Positions 1-4,695 of a stretch of 6,623 bases of DNA are shown in pieces. Numbering within the stretch: position 1 is the stretch's first letter; every line of letters begins with the position of its first letter. Origin of the DNA: an uncultured Spirochaetales bacterium (GTDB lineage: Bacteria > Spirochaetota > Spirochaetia > Sphaerochaetales > Sphaerochaetaceae); assembly GCA_937902565.1 (NCBI GenBank), contig CALFMX010000097.1:1-6623 (forward strand), read 5' to 3'. Below the pieces are notes generated by a model that was given only the letters and a program-made list of their open reading frames with translations, ran no database searches and was not told the origin of the DNA. Both the position numbers and the translations under genes were made by a program.

Positions 1-13
1 TTCACAATATCTG

Positions 14-43
14 TTTACTTTTCTGCCCTGGTAATGTTACAAT
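14..43 (+). promoter_or_regulatory. Predicted extended -10 sigma-70 promoter
   Basis: A -35-like TTTACT (14-19) is followed after 18 nt by TACAAT (38-43), which is preceded by TGT (35-37) and so forms an extended -10. Transcription would begin near base 50. That leaves an AT-rich leader of about 115 nt before the ATG at 165, in which I see no conserved structure. The hexamers are seen in the sequence. That this promoter drives the truncated flavoprotein gene is inferred. Confidence 0.5.
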
Positions 44-164
44 GAAAGATGAACATATATTCATTTTAAATAATGTGCCGTACCAACAATATTTTGCTCA
101 GGTTGTCCCATCCGATTTGAAATCCTGGCGAAAAGACCAGGGAACAAGTGGAAAGGAGAAAAGC

Positions 165-221
165 ATGAAACAAAACGGGAATGAAAAAATCTGCATCATG
201 GGAGGCGGTCCTGCCGGCCTT
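165..221 (+). pseudogene. 5' stub of an FAD/NAD(P)-binding protein gene, cut off after 19 codons
   Basis: The ATG at 165 has a good Shine-Dalgarno site (GGAG at 154-157, 7 nt spacing). The first 19 residues, MKQNGNEKICIMGGGPAGL, are the beta strand and glycine-rich GxGxxG-type loop that opens the Rossmann fold of FAD- or NAD(P)-dependent oxidoreductases and amine-oxidase-like proteins. After Leu19 the frame degenerates into a Pro/Arg/Gly-rich shadow of the helicase gene and stops at 389. The usual continuation after GGGPAGL is a small residue and a hydrophobic helix, which is absent here. The rest of the gene has therefore been replaced by dinG sequence, by assembly error or by deletion. Which oxidoreductase it was cannot be told from 19 residues. 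Confidence 0.6.
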
Positions 222-1617
222 CAGCCACCTGGTCATCGACGAGGCGCACAACATCGAGGCGAATGCGAGCGAATACTTCAAGGAACTCTACGACAGCTCG
301 GCCCTGCTGCGCCAGGTGCACAAGATCCAGCGCTCGAGCCGATACAGCAAGAACTCGCTCCTCGACCAGATCGGCTCCTACTGCCCTGAGATCGAGCGCG
401 TCGAGGCGGTCAAGGACCTGATCCATCTGCTGGTGCAGCAGGTTGAAACACTCGACCAGTACCTGGGCGTGGTCTTCCAGAAGAACCACTACCAGCCGAC
501 GCTCATCAAAGCCGAACACCAGGGGCGGCTCACCGACTTCGTCACCGCCTCACGGGCGATCATCGAGACTTCAGCCCGCCTGAAGGCGAGGATCGACCTG
601 CTGGTGGAGAGTGTGAAGGTCCCCTCTGAGCTGGAGAGCCGCGCCCACGAGCTGAAGGTGAGGAGCGACCGCATCGAGGCGATGGCATCGGTGCTGGAGC
701 GCTTCTGTGACTTTGAGAGCTGGGGTGATGAGATCCACTGGTTCAATGCCGAGCGTGCCCGATCGCAGATCCGCATCCAGGTGTGCATCACCCCCCTCTC
801 CATCGCCCCGATCCTCACCGAGGCCCTCTTCTCCAAGCTTGAGACGGTGGTCTGCACCTCGGCGACGCTGGACCTCGGGGATGAGTTTGCTTTCTGGTCG
901 GGGAGGGTGGGCCTGCCGTACACCGAAGAGCGGCCCTACCTCAAGGGGATCTACCCCTCGCCCTTCGACTATGAGGAGCGCCTGATGCTCCTCACCCCCG
1001 TCGACGCCCCCCTGCCGCCCCCGAAGGCCGACGAGCCGTACCTCACCTATCTGGTGGAGACGATCTGGGAGAGCGTGTATACCACCGGCGGTGGCGCCCT
1101 GGTGCTCTTCACCTCCTATGCGGTTCTCAAGCATGTGAAGGAGGCGTTGGAGGAGCGTTTCCGAGATGCATCGATGCTGCTGCTCACCCAGGGGGAGGGG
1201 GACCGCTACACCCTCCTCAACACCTTCATCGCCGATGGAGACTCGACCCTCTTTGCCACCTCCTCCTTCTGGGAGGGGGTCGATGCCCCCGGTGATACGC
1301 TGCGCATGGTCATTATCACCAAGCTCCCCTTCAGTGTACCGAGCGACCCGGTCTTCAAGGCGCGCTGCGAGGCCATCGACCAGAACGGCGGCAGCGGCTT
1401 CTTCCAGCTCGCCCTTCAGTCAGCGACGATGAAACTCAAGCAAGGCTTCGGACGCCTCCTGCGTTCGACCGCCGACCGGGGTATCGTCCTCATCCTCGAT
1501 AGCAGGGTGGTGACCAAGAGTTACGGCTCCTTCATGCTCAAGAGCCTGCCAAAAAGCTACCATCCCGAGTGTGATACCTCCTCAATCTCATCGAGGATCG
1601 AGAGCTTCCTCTATTGA
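181..1617 (+). CDS. dinG: DinG-family ATP-dependent DNA helicase, N-terminally truncated
   Basis: This is a superfamily 2 XPD/DinG-type 5'-3' DNA helicase, a family that unwinds forked DNA, D-loops and R-loops in repair. In this 478-residue frame one sees the DEAH box (VIDEAHN, residues 18-24), TSATL (226-230), LVLFTSY (307-313), SFWEGVDAPG (362-371) and the arginine-finger motif QGFGRLLRS (421-429). These are motifs II to VI in order. The DinG/XPD N-terminal part is absent: no Walker A GKT and no four-cysteine 4Fe-4S domain. DinG proteins usually have 640 residues or more, so roughly 200 are missing. Helicase-like sequence begins at about base 202. The first seven residues come from an out-of-frame reading of the flavoprotein start, and the ATG at 181 has no ribosome binding site. 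As it stands the product could not bind ATP normally. It should be treated as the 3' part of a gene joined at a breakpoint, not as a genuine short protein. Confidence 0.85.
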   Translation: MKKSASWEAVLPAFSHLVIDEAHNIEANASEYFKELYDSSALLRQVHKIQRSSRYSKNSLLDQIGSYCPEIERVEAVKDLIHLLVQQVETLDQYLGVVFQKNHYQPTLIKAEHQGRLTDFVTASRAIIETSARLKARIDLLVESVKVPSELESRAHELKVRSDRIEAMASVLERFCDFESWGDEIHWFNAERARSQIRIQVCITPLSIAPILTEALFSKLETVVCTSATLDLGDEFAFWSGRVGLPYTEERPYLKGIYPSPFDYEERLMLLTPVDAPLPPPKADEPYLTYLVETIWESVYTTGGGALVLFTSYAVLKHVKEALEERFRDASMLLLTQGEGDRYTLLNTFIADGDSTLFATSSFWEGVDAPGDTLRMVIITKLPFSVPSDPVFKARCEAIDQNGGSGFFQLALQSATMKLKQGFGRLLRSTADRGIVLILDSRVVTKSYGSFMLKSLPKSYHPECDTSSISSRIESFLY

Positions 1618-1623
1618 GGGCAT

Positions 1624-1652
1624 AAAAAAGAAGGGGTGGCCTGCACCCCTTC
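1624..1652 (-). terminator. Rho-independent terminator of groES
   Basis: A 9-bp stem (1630-1638 with 1644-1652; arms GAAGGGGTG and CACCCCTTC) has a 5-nt loop. On the minus strand it is followed directly by six T residues (complement of 1624-1629), a textbook intrinsic terminator 25 nt past the groES stop. It lies 6 nt beyond the dinG stop on the other strand. It has no T-run in that direction, but the hairpin may still serve both convergent genes. Confidence 0.85.
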
Positions 1653-1677
1653 CATTGATCATCTACTGAGAAGATCC

Positions 1678-1950
1678 TTACTCAATGATGGCAAGGATAT
1701 CCTTCATGCTCAAGATCAGATACTCGACGCCGTCAGCCTTCACTGAGGTGCCGCTGTACTTGTCATGCATGACGCGGTCGCCGACCTTGACGGTCATCTT
1801 CACCTCTTCGGTTCCCTCGCCGACTGCAACGACGCTGCCGATCTGGGTCTTCTCCTGGGCTGTCTGCGGGATGAAGATGCCGCTGGCGGTCTTCTCCTGC
1901 AACTCCTCGATCTTTACCAACACTCTGTCTGCCAAAGGCTTGATGGTCAT
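1678..1950 (-). CDS. groES: Co-chaperonin GroES (Hsp10)
   Basis: GroES is the heptameric lid of the GroEL folding chamber in the cytoplasm. The 90-residue protein has the usual family length. It opens with [16 protein letters not shown], and has the mobile loop with its GroEL-binding hydrophobic tripeptide IFI (25-27, within [12 protein letters not shown]), the GSVVAVGEG segment (38-46), the VGDRVM strand (56-61) and the C-terminal [16 protein letters not shown]. The start was set at 1950: GGAGGA (1959-1964 on the plus strand) lies 8 nt upstream, and family homology begins at MTIKPL. An upstream in-frame ATG at 1983 adds an unrelated 11-residue tail. No groEL follows; dinG is convergent on the other strand. 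The gene therefore appears monocistronic, with its own promoter (2016-2044) and terminator (1624-1652). Confidence 0.95.
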   Translation of the reverse strand: MTIKPLADRVLVKIEELQEKTASGIFIPQTAQEKTQIGSVVAVGEGTEEVKMTVKVGDRVMHDKYSGTSVKADGVEYLILSMKDILAIIE

Positions 1951-1984
1951 GTGTATCTTCCTCCAACCATAGGTTTTTTGCATT

Positions 1985-2009
1985 AGTGCGCAACGTGTGC
2001 CGCGCCACT
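1985..2009 (-). promoter_or_regulatory. Imperfect inverted repeat at the groES transcription start
   Basis: AGTGCGC (1985-1991) is mirrored by GCGcCACT (2002-2009), with one bulged base and a 10-nt gap. It spans the predicted start of the groES transcript, near 2009. CIRCE/HrcA operators commonly sit in this place in chaperonin genes, but the sequence is not CIRCE (TTAGCACTC-N9-GAGTGCTAA). It may be an operator or a leader hairpin. The call is weak, because short imperfect dyads arise by chance. Confidence 0.3.
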
Positions 2010-2015
2010 TGGATT

Positions 2016-2044
2016 AATATAATAAAAAGGGCGAAGACAGGCAA
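2016..2044 (-). promoter_or_regulatory. Predicted sigma-70 promoter of groES
   Basis: On the minus strand TTGCCT (complement of 2039-2044) is separated by exactly 17 nt from TATATT (complement of 2016-2021). The start of transcription would be near 2009, giving a leader of about 60 nt before the groES ATG. The -35 hexamer lies inside the left arm of the inverted repeat 2029-2094. The right arm carries the same hexamer for the opposite promoter. Confidence 0.65.
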
Positions 2045-2094
2045 GGGAGAACAGATAGAGTGCATGAATCTCCTTGAACTTGCCTCTTTCGCCC
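2029..2094. repeat. Inverted repeat spanning the groES / 2135 gene divergent promoters
   Basis: GGGCGAA (2029-2035) pairs with TTCGCCC (2088-2094). After a small mismatch, AGGCAAG (2039-2045) pairs with CTTGCCT (2079-2085). Inside these, GGAGA (2046-2050) pairs with TCTCC (2069-2073). Both predicted transcripts start outside the repeat, near 2009 and 2115, so it should act as a DNA element and not as an RNA hairpin. It places the same TTGCCT -35 box in both arms. A shared operator for the two divergent genes is the simplest reading. No protein can be named. Confidence 0.6.
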
Positions 2095-2108
2095 TCCATG
2101 CCTATATT
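2080..2108 (+). promoter_or_regulatory. Predicted sigma-70 promoter of the gene at 2135
   Basis: TTGCCT (2080-2085), 17 nt, then TATATT (2103-2108): both hexamers and the spacing are identical to the groES promoter on the other strand. Transcription would begin near 2115, some 20 nt before the preferred start codon. This argues against the more upstream ATG at 2120, which would be almost leaderless. Confidence 0.6.
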
Positions 2109-2134
2109 CATTAGAGATCATGGGAGGAGCTATG

Positions 2135-2569
2135 ATGATGGACGGTAGCGGAGTACCTGGGCTGGAGGAGATGGAAGGAGTATCATCCGAGTTGTGGAAG
2201 CACTTCTACGACCTCGGTTGCCTCTTTGCCCACGCCCAGGAGATGGCTTTGGGCCTGACCTACCTCATCGACACCTTCCTGCTCAGGGGAGCGAAGGAGG
2301 AGGGGGAGGACAGCGATTGGATCGACTTCTTCCGCCGCCAGTTCGCCATCTACCTGATGGGCAAGAAGGGGCGTATCAGCTGCTCGCTGTGCGAAGGCGA
2401 TATGGTCCACGACATGCTGCGTGATGAGTACGAGCGGATCCAGGGTGAGCTGGAGGCGAGTGAACTGCCCTTCTCGGAGGAACATCTGGCACGGTGGTTT
2501 GGATCGCTTGAGCTGGATTTCCCATGGATGGTGGACATTAACGACCCACAATCGCCGACTCCTTGGTGA
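2135..2569 (+). CDS. Hypothetical acidic protein, about 144 residues
   Basis: I do not recognise a family. In-frame ATGs lie at 2120, 2132, 2135 and 2138. The strong Shine-Dalgarno GGAGGAG (2123-2129) favours 2135 or 2138 and rules out 2120, which lies in front of it. The protein is rich in Glu, Asp and Leu and looks helical, for example in the stretch around YERIQGELEASELPFSEEHL. It has one CSLC pair (CxxC) near the middle, which might bind metal or be redox-active but is not enough to say so. There is no signal peptide and no convincing membrane segment, so it is probably cytoplasmic. It has its own promoter, divergent from groES and of identical hexamer sequence, which suggests shared regulation with the chaperonin gene. 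Codon use matches the neighbours, so it looks like a real resident gene. Confidence 0.75.
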   Translation: MMDGSGVPGLEEMEGVSSELWKHFYDLGCLFAHAQEMALGLTYLIDTFLLRGAKEEGEDSDWIDFFRRQFAIYLMGKKGRISCSLCEGDMVHDMLRDEYERIQGELEASELPFSEEHLARWFGSLELDFPWMVDINDPQSPTPW

Positions 2570-2588
2570 GGTTTCCCTGATTTGGGTC

Positions 2589-2603
2589 ATTATGACTCAT
2601 AAT
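2589..2603. promoter_or_regulatory. Perfect 15-bp palindrome upstream of the sigma factor gene
   Basis: ATTATGA (2589-2595), a central C, then TCATAAT (2597-2603). It lies 20 nt past the stop of the previous gene and about 170 nt upstream of the start point predicted for the sigma-54 promoter. That is within the usual range for an upstream site bound by a sigma-54 activator. It lacks the GC-rich stem and adjacent T-run of a terminator. The activator role is inferred. Confidence 0.4.
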
Positions 2604-2623
2604 ACGGGGAGTTTTTGACCGGT

Positions 2624-2640
2624 GGGCCAAAAAGGGCCAA
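2624..2640. repeat. Direct repeat GGGCCAA, two copies 10 bp apart
   Basis: GGGCCAA occurs at 2624-2630 and 2634-2640, a period of 10 bp, close to one helical turn. This places both copies on the same DNA face, about 130 to 140 nt upstream of the predicted sigma-54 start. It may be part of an activator site, or chance in a short region. Confidence 0.3.
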
Positions 2641-2737
2641 TACGGTGCGTTGTTACCTGCTGTCACGCAGAGCGATGTGAGACTCAAAATTAAATAACTA
2701 CATTCTGCATATATACTTGTGATTTATCTCATGAAAG

Positions 2738-2755
2738 TTGGCACGCATCCTGCAA
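2738..2755 (+). promoter_or_regulatory. Sigma-54 (RpoN) -24/-12 promoter
   Basis: TTGGCACG (2738-2745) and CTGCAA (2750-2755) place the invariant GG (2740-2741) and GC (2752-2753) exactly 10 nt apart. Against the sigma-54 consensus TGGCACG-N4-TTGCA only one position differs (C for T at 2750). Transcription would begin near 2765, followed by a 25-nt leader with TAGGAG (2776-2781) 8 nt before the ATG at 2790. I see no competing sigma-70 promoter of similar quality in the gap. A sigma-54 promoter implies dependence on an AAA+ enhancer-binding activator. Confidence 0.75.
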
Positions 2756-2789
2756 TATCCTTGGCAAGACCAATTTAGGAGCGTACCCC

Positions 2790-3668
2790 ATGAGCAAGAA
2801 GACCAGAATGTTGAACAACGAGAACACCTACTCATATGACGATGCAAATATCATGAGCATCTATCTCAAAGAGATCAACCGGATTCCCTTGCTCACCGAG
2901 GAGGAGGAGCTCGACCTTGCCATCCGCAGCCGCGATGGGGATGAGTTCGCCCGCCAGCGGATGGTTGAGGCCAATCTCCGCTTTGTGGTCAATGTCGCCA
3001 AGAAGTACCAGAACGAGGGCCTTCCCCTGATCGACCTGATCAACGAGGGGAACATCGGCCTGATGACCGCCCTCGACAAGTTCGATCCCGACCGCGGCTA
3101 TCGCTTCATCAGCTACGCCGTCTGGTGGATCCGCCAGTCGATCATGAAGGCGATCAACGAGAAGGGCAGGGCAGTACGCCTGCCGCTCAACCGCACCAAT
3201 GAGCTCTTGCAGATGCAGAAGGCCCAGCGCTCCCTTATGAAGGACCTCGAGACCGAGGAGCCCACAGCCGAGCAGATCGGCGAGCTTGCCGGCTTTGATG
3301 CAGACCATGTCGAGAACCTGCTTGCCATCAGCCGGGACCTGGTCAGCCTCGACGCCCCGATCTTCAATGACGGCAGTGCAAGTTCGGTTGCCGACTTCAT
3401 CGAAGATGATGCGCAGAGTCCGGAGGATGCCCTCTTGGACAGCGCCCTCAAGGACGATGTGCGCCGTCTCCTCTCCTCGCTCAGCGACCGTGAGCGTGAG
3501 ATCATCGAGCTGCGATTCGGGCTTGAAGGGCAGGTGCCGATGTCCCTGAAGGAGATCGGCGAGCTCTACAACCTGACCAAGGAGCGTATCCGCCAGATCG
3601 AGAAGCGGGCGTTGGACCGTCTCAAGGAGTCGGAGTACACCCGGTACGTGGACAGCTACATAGCATAG
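2790..3668 (+). CDS. Sigma-70 family RNA polymerase sigma factor, group 2 (RpoD/RpoS-like)
   Basis: This is a promoter-recognition subunit of RNA polymerase. Its 292 residues hold region 1.2 (about 18-50, [20 protein letters not shown]), regions 2.1 to 2.4 (about 55-122, including [18 protein letters not shown] and [19 protein letters not shown]), region 3 (about 125-205) and region 4 (about 225-280), ending in the helix-turn-helix [20 protein letters not shown]. The region 2.4 and 4.2 residues are close to those of primary sigma factors, so -10/-35 promoters of ordinary type are expected. The acidic region 1.1 and long non-conserved insert of a housekeeping RpoD are absent. Length and layout fit a group-2 alternative factor. 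Start at 2790: TAGGAG lies 8 nt upstream. The gene stands alone behind a sigma-54 promoter, so it is probably induced by an RpoN-dependent signal. I leave the symbol open, since rpoS orthology cannot be shown from the sequence alone. Confidence 0.9.
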   Translation: MSKKTRMLNNENTYSYDDANIMSIYLKEINRIPLLTEEEELDLAIRSRDGDEFARQRMVEANLRFVVNVAKKYQNEGLPLIDLINEGNIGLMTALDKFDPDRGYRFISYAVWWIRQSIMKAINEKGRAVRLPLNRTNELLQMQKAQRSLMKDLETEEPTAEQIGELAGFDADHVENLLAISRDLVSLDAPIFNDGSASSVADFIEDDAQSPEDALLDSALKDDVRRLLSSLSDREREIIELRFGLEGQVPMSLKEIGELYNLTKERIRQIEKRALDRLKESEYTRYVDSYIA

Positions 3669-3688
3669 CGATTGATATAGATTTGGAT

Positions 3689-3712
3689 GAAGGGGGCCGA
3701 AAGGCCCTCTTC
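3689..3712. terminator. Hairpin between convergent sigma factor and iclR genes
   Basis: A 10-bp stem (3689-3698 with 3703-3712, one G-T pair) is closed by a GAAA tetraloop. It starts 20 nt after the sigma factor stop and ends next to the stop codon of the convergent iclR gene. Neither side carries a clean T-run, so efficiency is uncertain. Its position suggests a bidirectional terminator. Confidence 0.6.
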
Positions 3713-4498
3713 TCAGCTTCTGGGTGAGTGTGGGTCGCTGTAGCCCATGTTGTAGGAGATGGCGCGGGTGCACTTCATCACCTGGGGGGCCATCTTCTCC
3801 GGCGTCATCTGGGGCTGCTGGGCCAGGATCCACGAGGTGGAGACGGCGGCGATGACCTGGCCACGATAGTCGTAGATCGGGGCAGCGACACAGTTGATGT
3901 CCGGTTCGGCCTCCTGATCATCGAGGCCCCAACCCCGCCTTTTGCACTCACGGATATCGGCAAGCAGGCTCTCTATGTTGGTGTGGGTGTTCGGCCCCCG
4001 CCTCTCGAAGACCACACCGGCCATGAGGCCGCGGATCTCCTCCTCTTCGAGGCCCATGAGCAGCGCCTTGCCGAGCGAGGTGCAGTAGAGGGGCTTGCGC
4101 TGTCCGATGATGGCGTACTTTCTGAGGCTGGTGATCTGCTCCTTGCTGTCGATGTAGACCATCTCGTGGTTCTGCCTGATGGCGAGGAAGACGACGTTGC
4201 CGGTAGTCACCGACAGCTCATCCATATGGGGCGAGCTCTCGGTCTTCAATTCAAGGTTGTTGAGGTAGTTGGAGCAGAGCTCGATGAGGCCCGGCCCGAG
4301 CTTGTATACGCCCGACTGCTCGCTCTTTCGTACGAAGCCCCGTTGGCCCAACACACCGAGGAGGCGGTGGACGGTGCTCTTGGGCAGTTCGAGGCGCTCG
4401 GTGATATAGGCAAGGCTTGCGCCATCCTGTTCGTTGCCCAGTAGGGTCAGGATGTCAAACGCCCGATCCAGGGATTGCACTCGCACCTCAGTTTTCAC
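3713..4498 (-). CDS. IclR-family transcriptional regulator
   Basis: This is a ligand-responsive DNA-binding protein, probably the repressor of the divergent TRAP operon. Numbered from the GTG start (261 residues), the winged helix-turn-helix covers about 5-65, with recognition segment LPKSTVHRLLGVLGQRGFV (38-56). The effector-binding domain follows, with PLYCTSLGKALL (136-147) and the DINCVAAPIYDYRG...VIAAVS signature (about 200-220). Length is normal for the family. I choose the GTG at 4498 because GGAGG (4505-4509) sits 6 nt upstream and the predicted transcript starts at about 4512. The ATG at 4513 would be leaderless and would place the Shine-Dalgarno inside the gene. The palindromes in front of dctP (4568-4593, 4651-4676) have the TGGAA-N5-TTCCA form known for E. 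coli IclR. The ligand is likely the transported acid or a breakdown product, which is inference. Confidence 0.9.
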   Translation of the reverse strand: MKTEVRVQSLDRAFDILTLLGNEQDGASLAYITERLELPKSTVHRLLGVLGQRGFVRKSEQSGVYKLGPGLIELCSNYLNNLELKTESSPHMDELSVTTGNVVFLAIRQNHEMVYIDSKEQITSLRKYAIIGQRKPLYCTSLGKALLMGLEEEEIRGLMAGVVFERRGPNTHTNIESLLADIRECKRRGWGLDDQEAEPDINCVAAPIYDYRGQVIAAVSTSWILAQQPQMTPEKMAPQVMKCTRAISYNMGYSDPHSPRS

Positions 4499-4518
4499 AG
4501 ATTGCCTCCACATACTAG

Positions 4519-4547
4519 AATATAGAAGAAATCCTCCCTCTTGACAA
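4519..4547 (-). promoter_or_regulatory. Predicted iclR promoter
   Basis: On the minus strand TTGTCA (complement of 4542-4547) is followed after 17 nt by TATATT (complement of 4519-4524). Transcription would begin near 4512. The -35 box overlaps the dctP -35 box (4541-4546) almost entirely, as TTGACAA read backwards is TTGTCAA. RNA polymerase cannot occupy both promoters at once. Confidence 0.65.
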
Positions 4548-4568
4548 GAGTGCTAGGTGCTTTATAAT
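4541..4568 (+). promoter_or_regulatory. Consensus sigma-70 promoter of the dctPQM operon
   Basis: TTGACA (4541-4546) and TATAAT (4563-4568) both match the sigma-70 consensus perfectly, with a 16-nt spacer. Transcription would begin near 4575, leaving a leader of about 120 nt. The first IclR-type operator begins on the last base of the -10 box and covers the start point. A strong promoter held down by a repressor is the natural reading. Confidence 0.85.
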
Positions 4569-4593
4569 GGAACTACATTCCACATTATGGAAT
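4568..4593. promoter_or_regulatory. IclR-type operator 1, three half-sites, over the dctP start point
   Basis: TGGAA (4568-4572), N5, TTCCA (4578-4582), N5, TGGAA (4588-4592), with T at 4593. The last two half-sites form the palindrome ATTCCA-N5-TGGAAT (4577-4593). The first two form TGGAA-N5-TTCCA, the spacing of the E. coli IclR site. The element overlaps the -10 box and +1, so bound protein would block initiation. Confidence 0.75.
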
Positions 4594-4613
4594 TAAAAGA
4601 CTAAGATATTGGG

Positions 4614-4627
4614 AAATATGCATATTT
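4614..4627. promoter_or_regulatory. Perfect 14-bp AT-rich palindrome in the dctP leader
   Basis: AAATATG (4614-4620) is followed directly by CATATTT (4621-4627). It lies between the two IclR-type operators and has a different sequence, so it could bind a second regulator or help DNA bending. AT-rich palindromes are common in such gaps, so the call is modest. Confidence 0.35.
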
Positions 4628-4650
4628 AATCATATGAACACCTGATAAAT

Positions 4651-4676
4651 TAGAATGAAATTCCACAATATGGAAT
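4651..4676. promoter_or_regulatory. IclR-type operator 2, upstream of the dctP ribosome binding site
   Basis: TAGAA (4651-4655, one mismatch to TGGAA), N5, TTCCA (4661-4665), N5, TGGAA (4671-4675), with T at 4676. The core palindrome ATTCCA-N5-TGGAAT (4660-4676) has the same arms as operator 1. The centres are 83 bp apart, close to eight helical turns. This could allow looping between sites, or act as a roadblock to elongation. Confidence 0.7.
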
Positions 4677-4695
4677 AACTGTTAGGAGGAATGCT

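Noticed and set aside
42..164. Upstream extension of the flavoprotein frame starting at ATG 42
   Set aside because: It has no ribosome binding site, the ATG overlaps the -10 box, and the encoded residues look random. The ATG at 165 has a proper Shine-Dalgarno.
1951..1983. N-terminal extension of groES by 11 residues
   Set aside because: GroES proteins begin at this MTIKPL, and the Shine-Dalgarno at 1959-1964 lies inside the extension.
1983..2010. CIRCE element for HrcA upstream of groES
   Set aside because: The arms do not match TTAGCACTC-N9-GAGTGCTAA, and the spacing differs. It was kept only as a weak inverted repeat.
2832..3833. A 333-codon open frame on the minus strand across the sigma factor gene
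   Set aside because: It is the antisense shadow of a GC-rich conserved gene. The plus-strand sigma factor has full family motifs and start signals, while the shadow has neither.
3728..4444. A 238-codon plus-strand frame across iclR
   Set aside because: It is antisense to a clearly recognised IclR protein, has no ribosome binding site, and its Val/Gly/Asp/Leu-rich composition is typical of a shadow frame.
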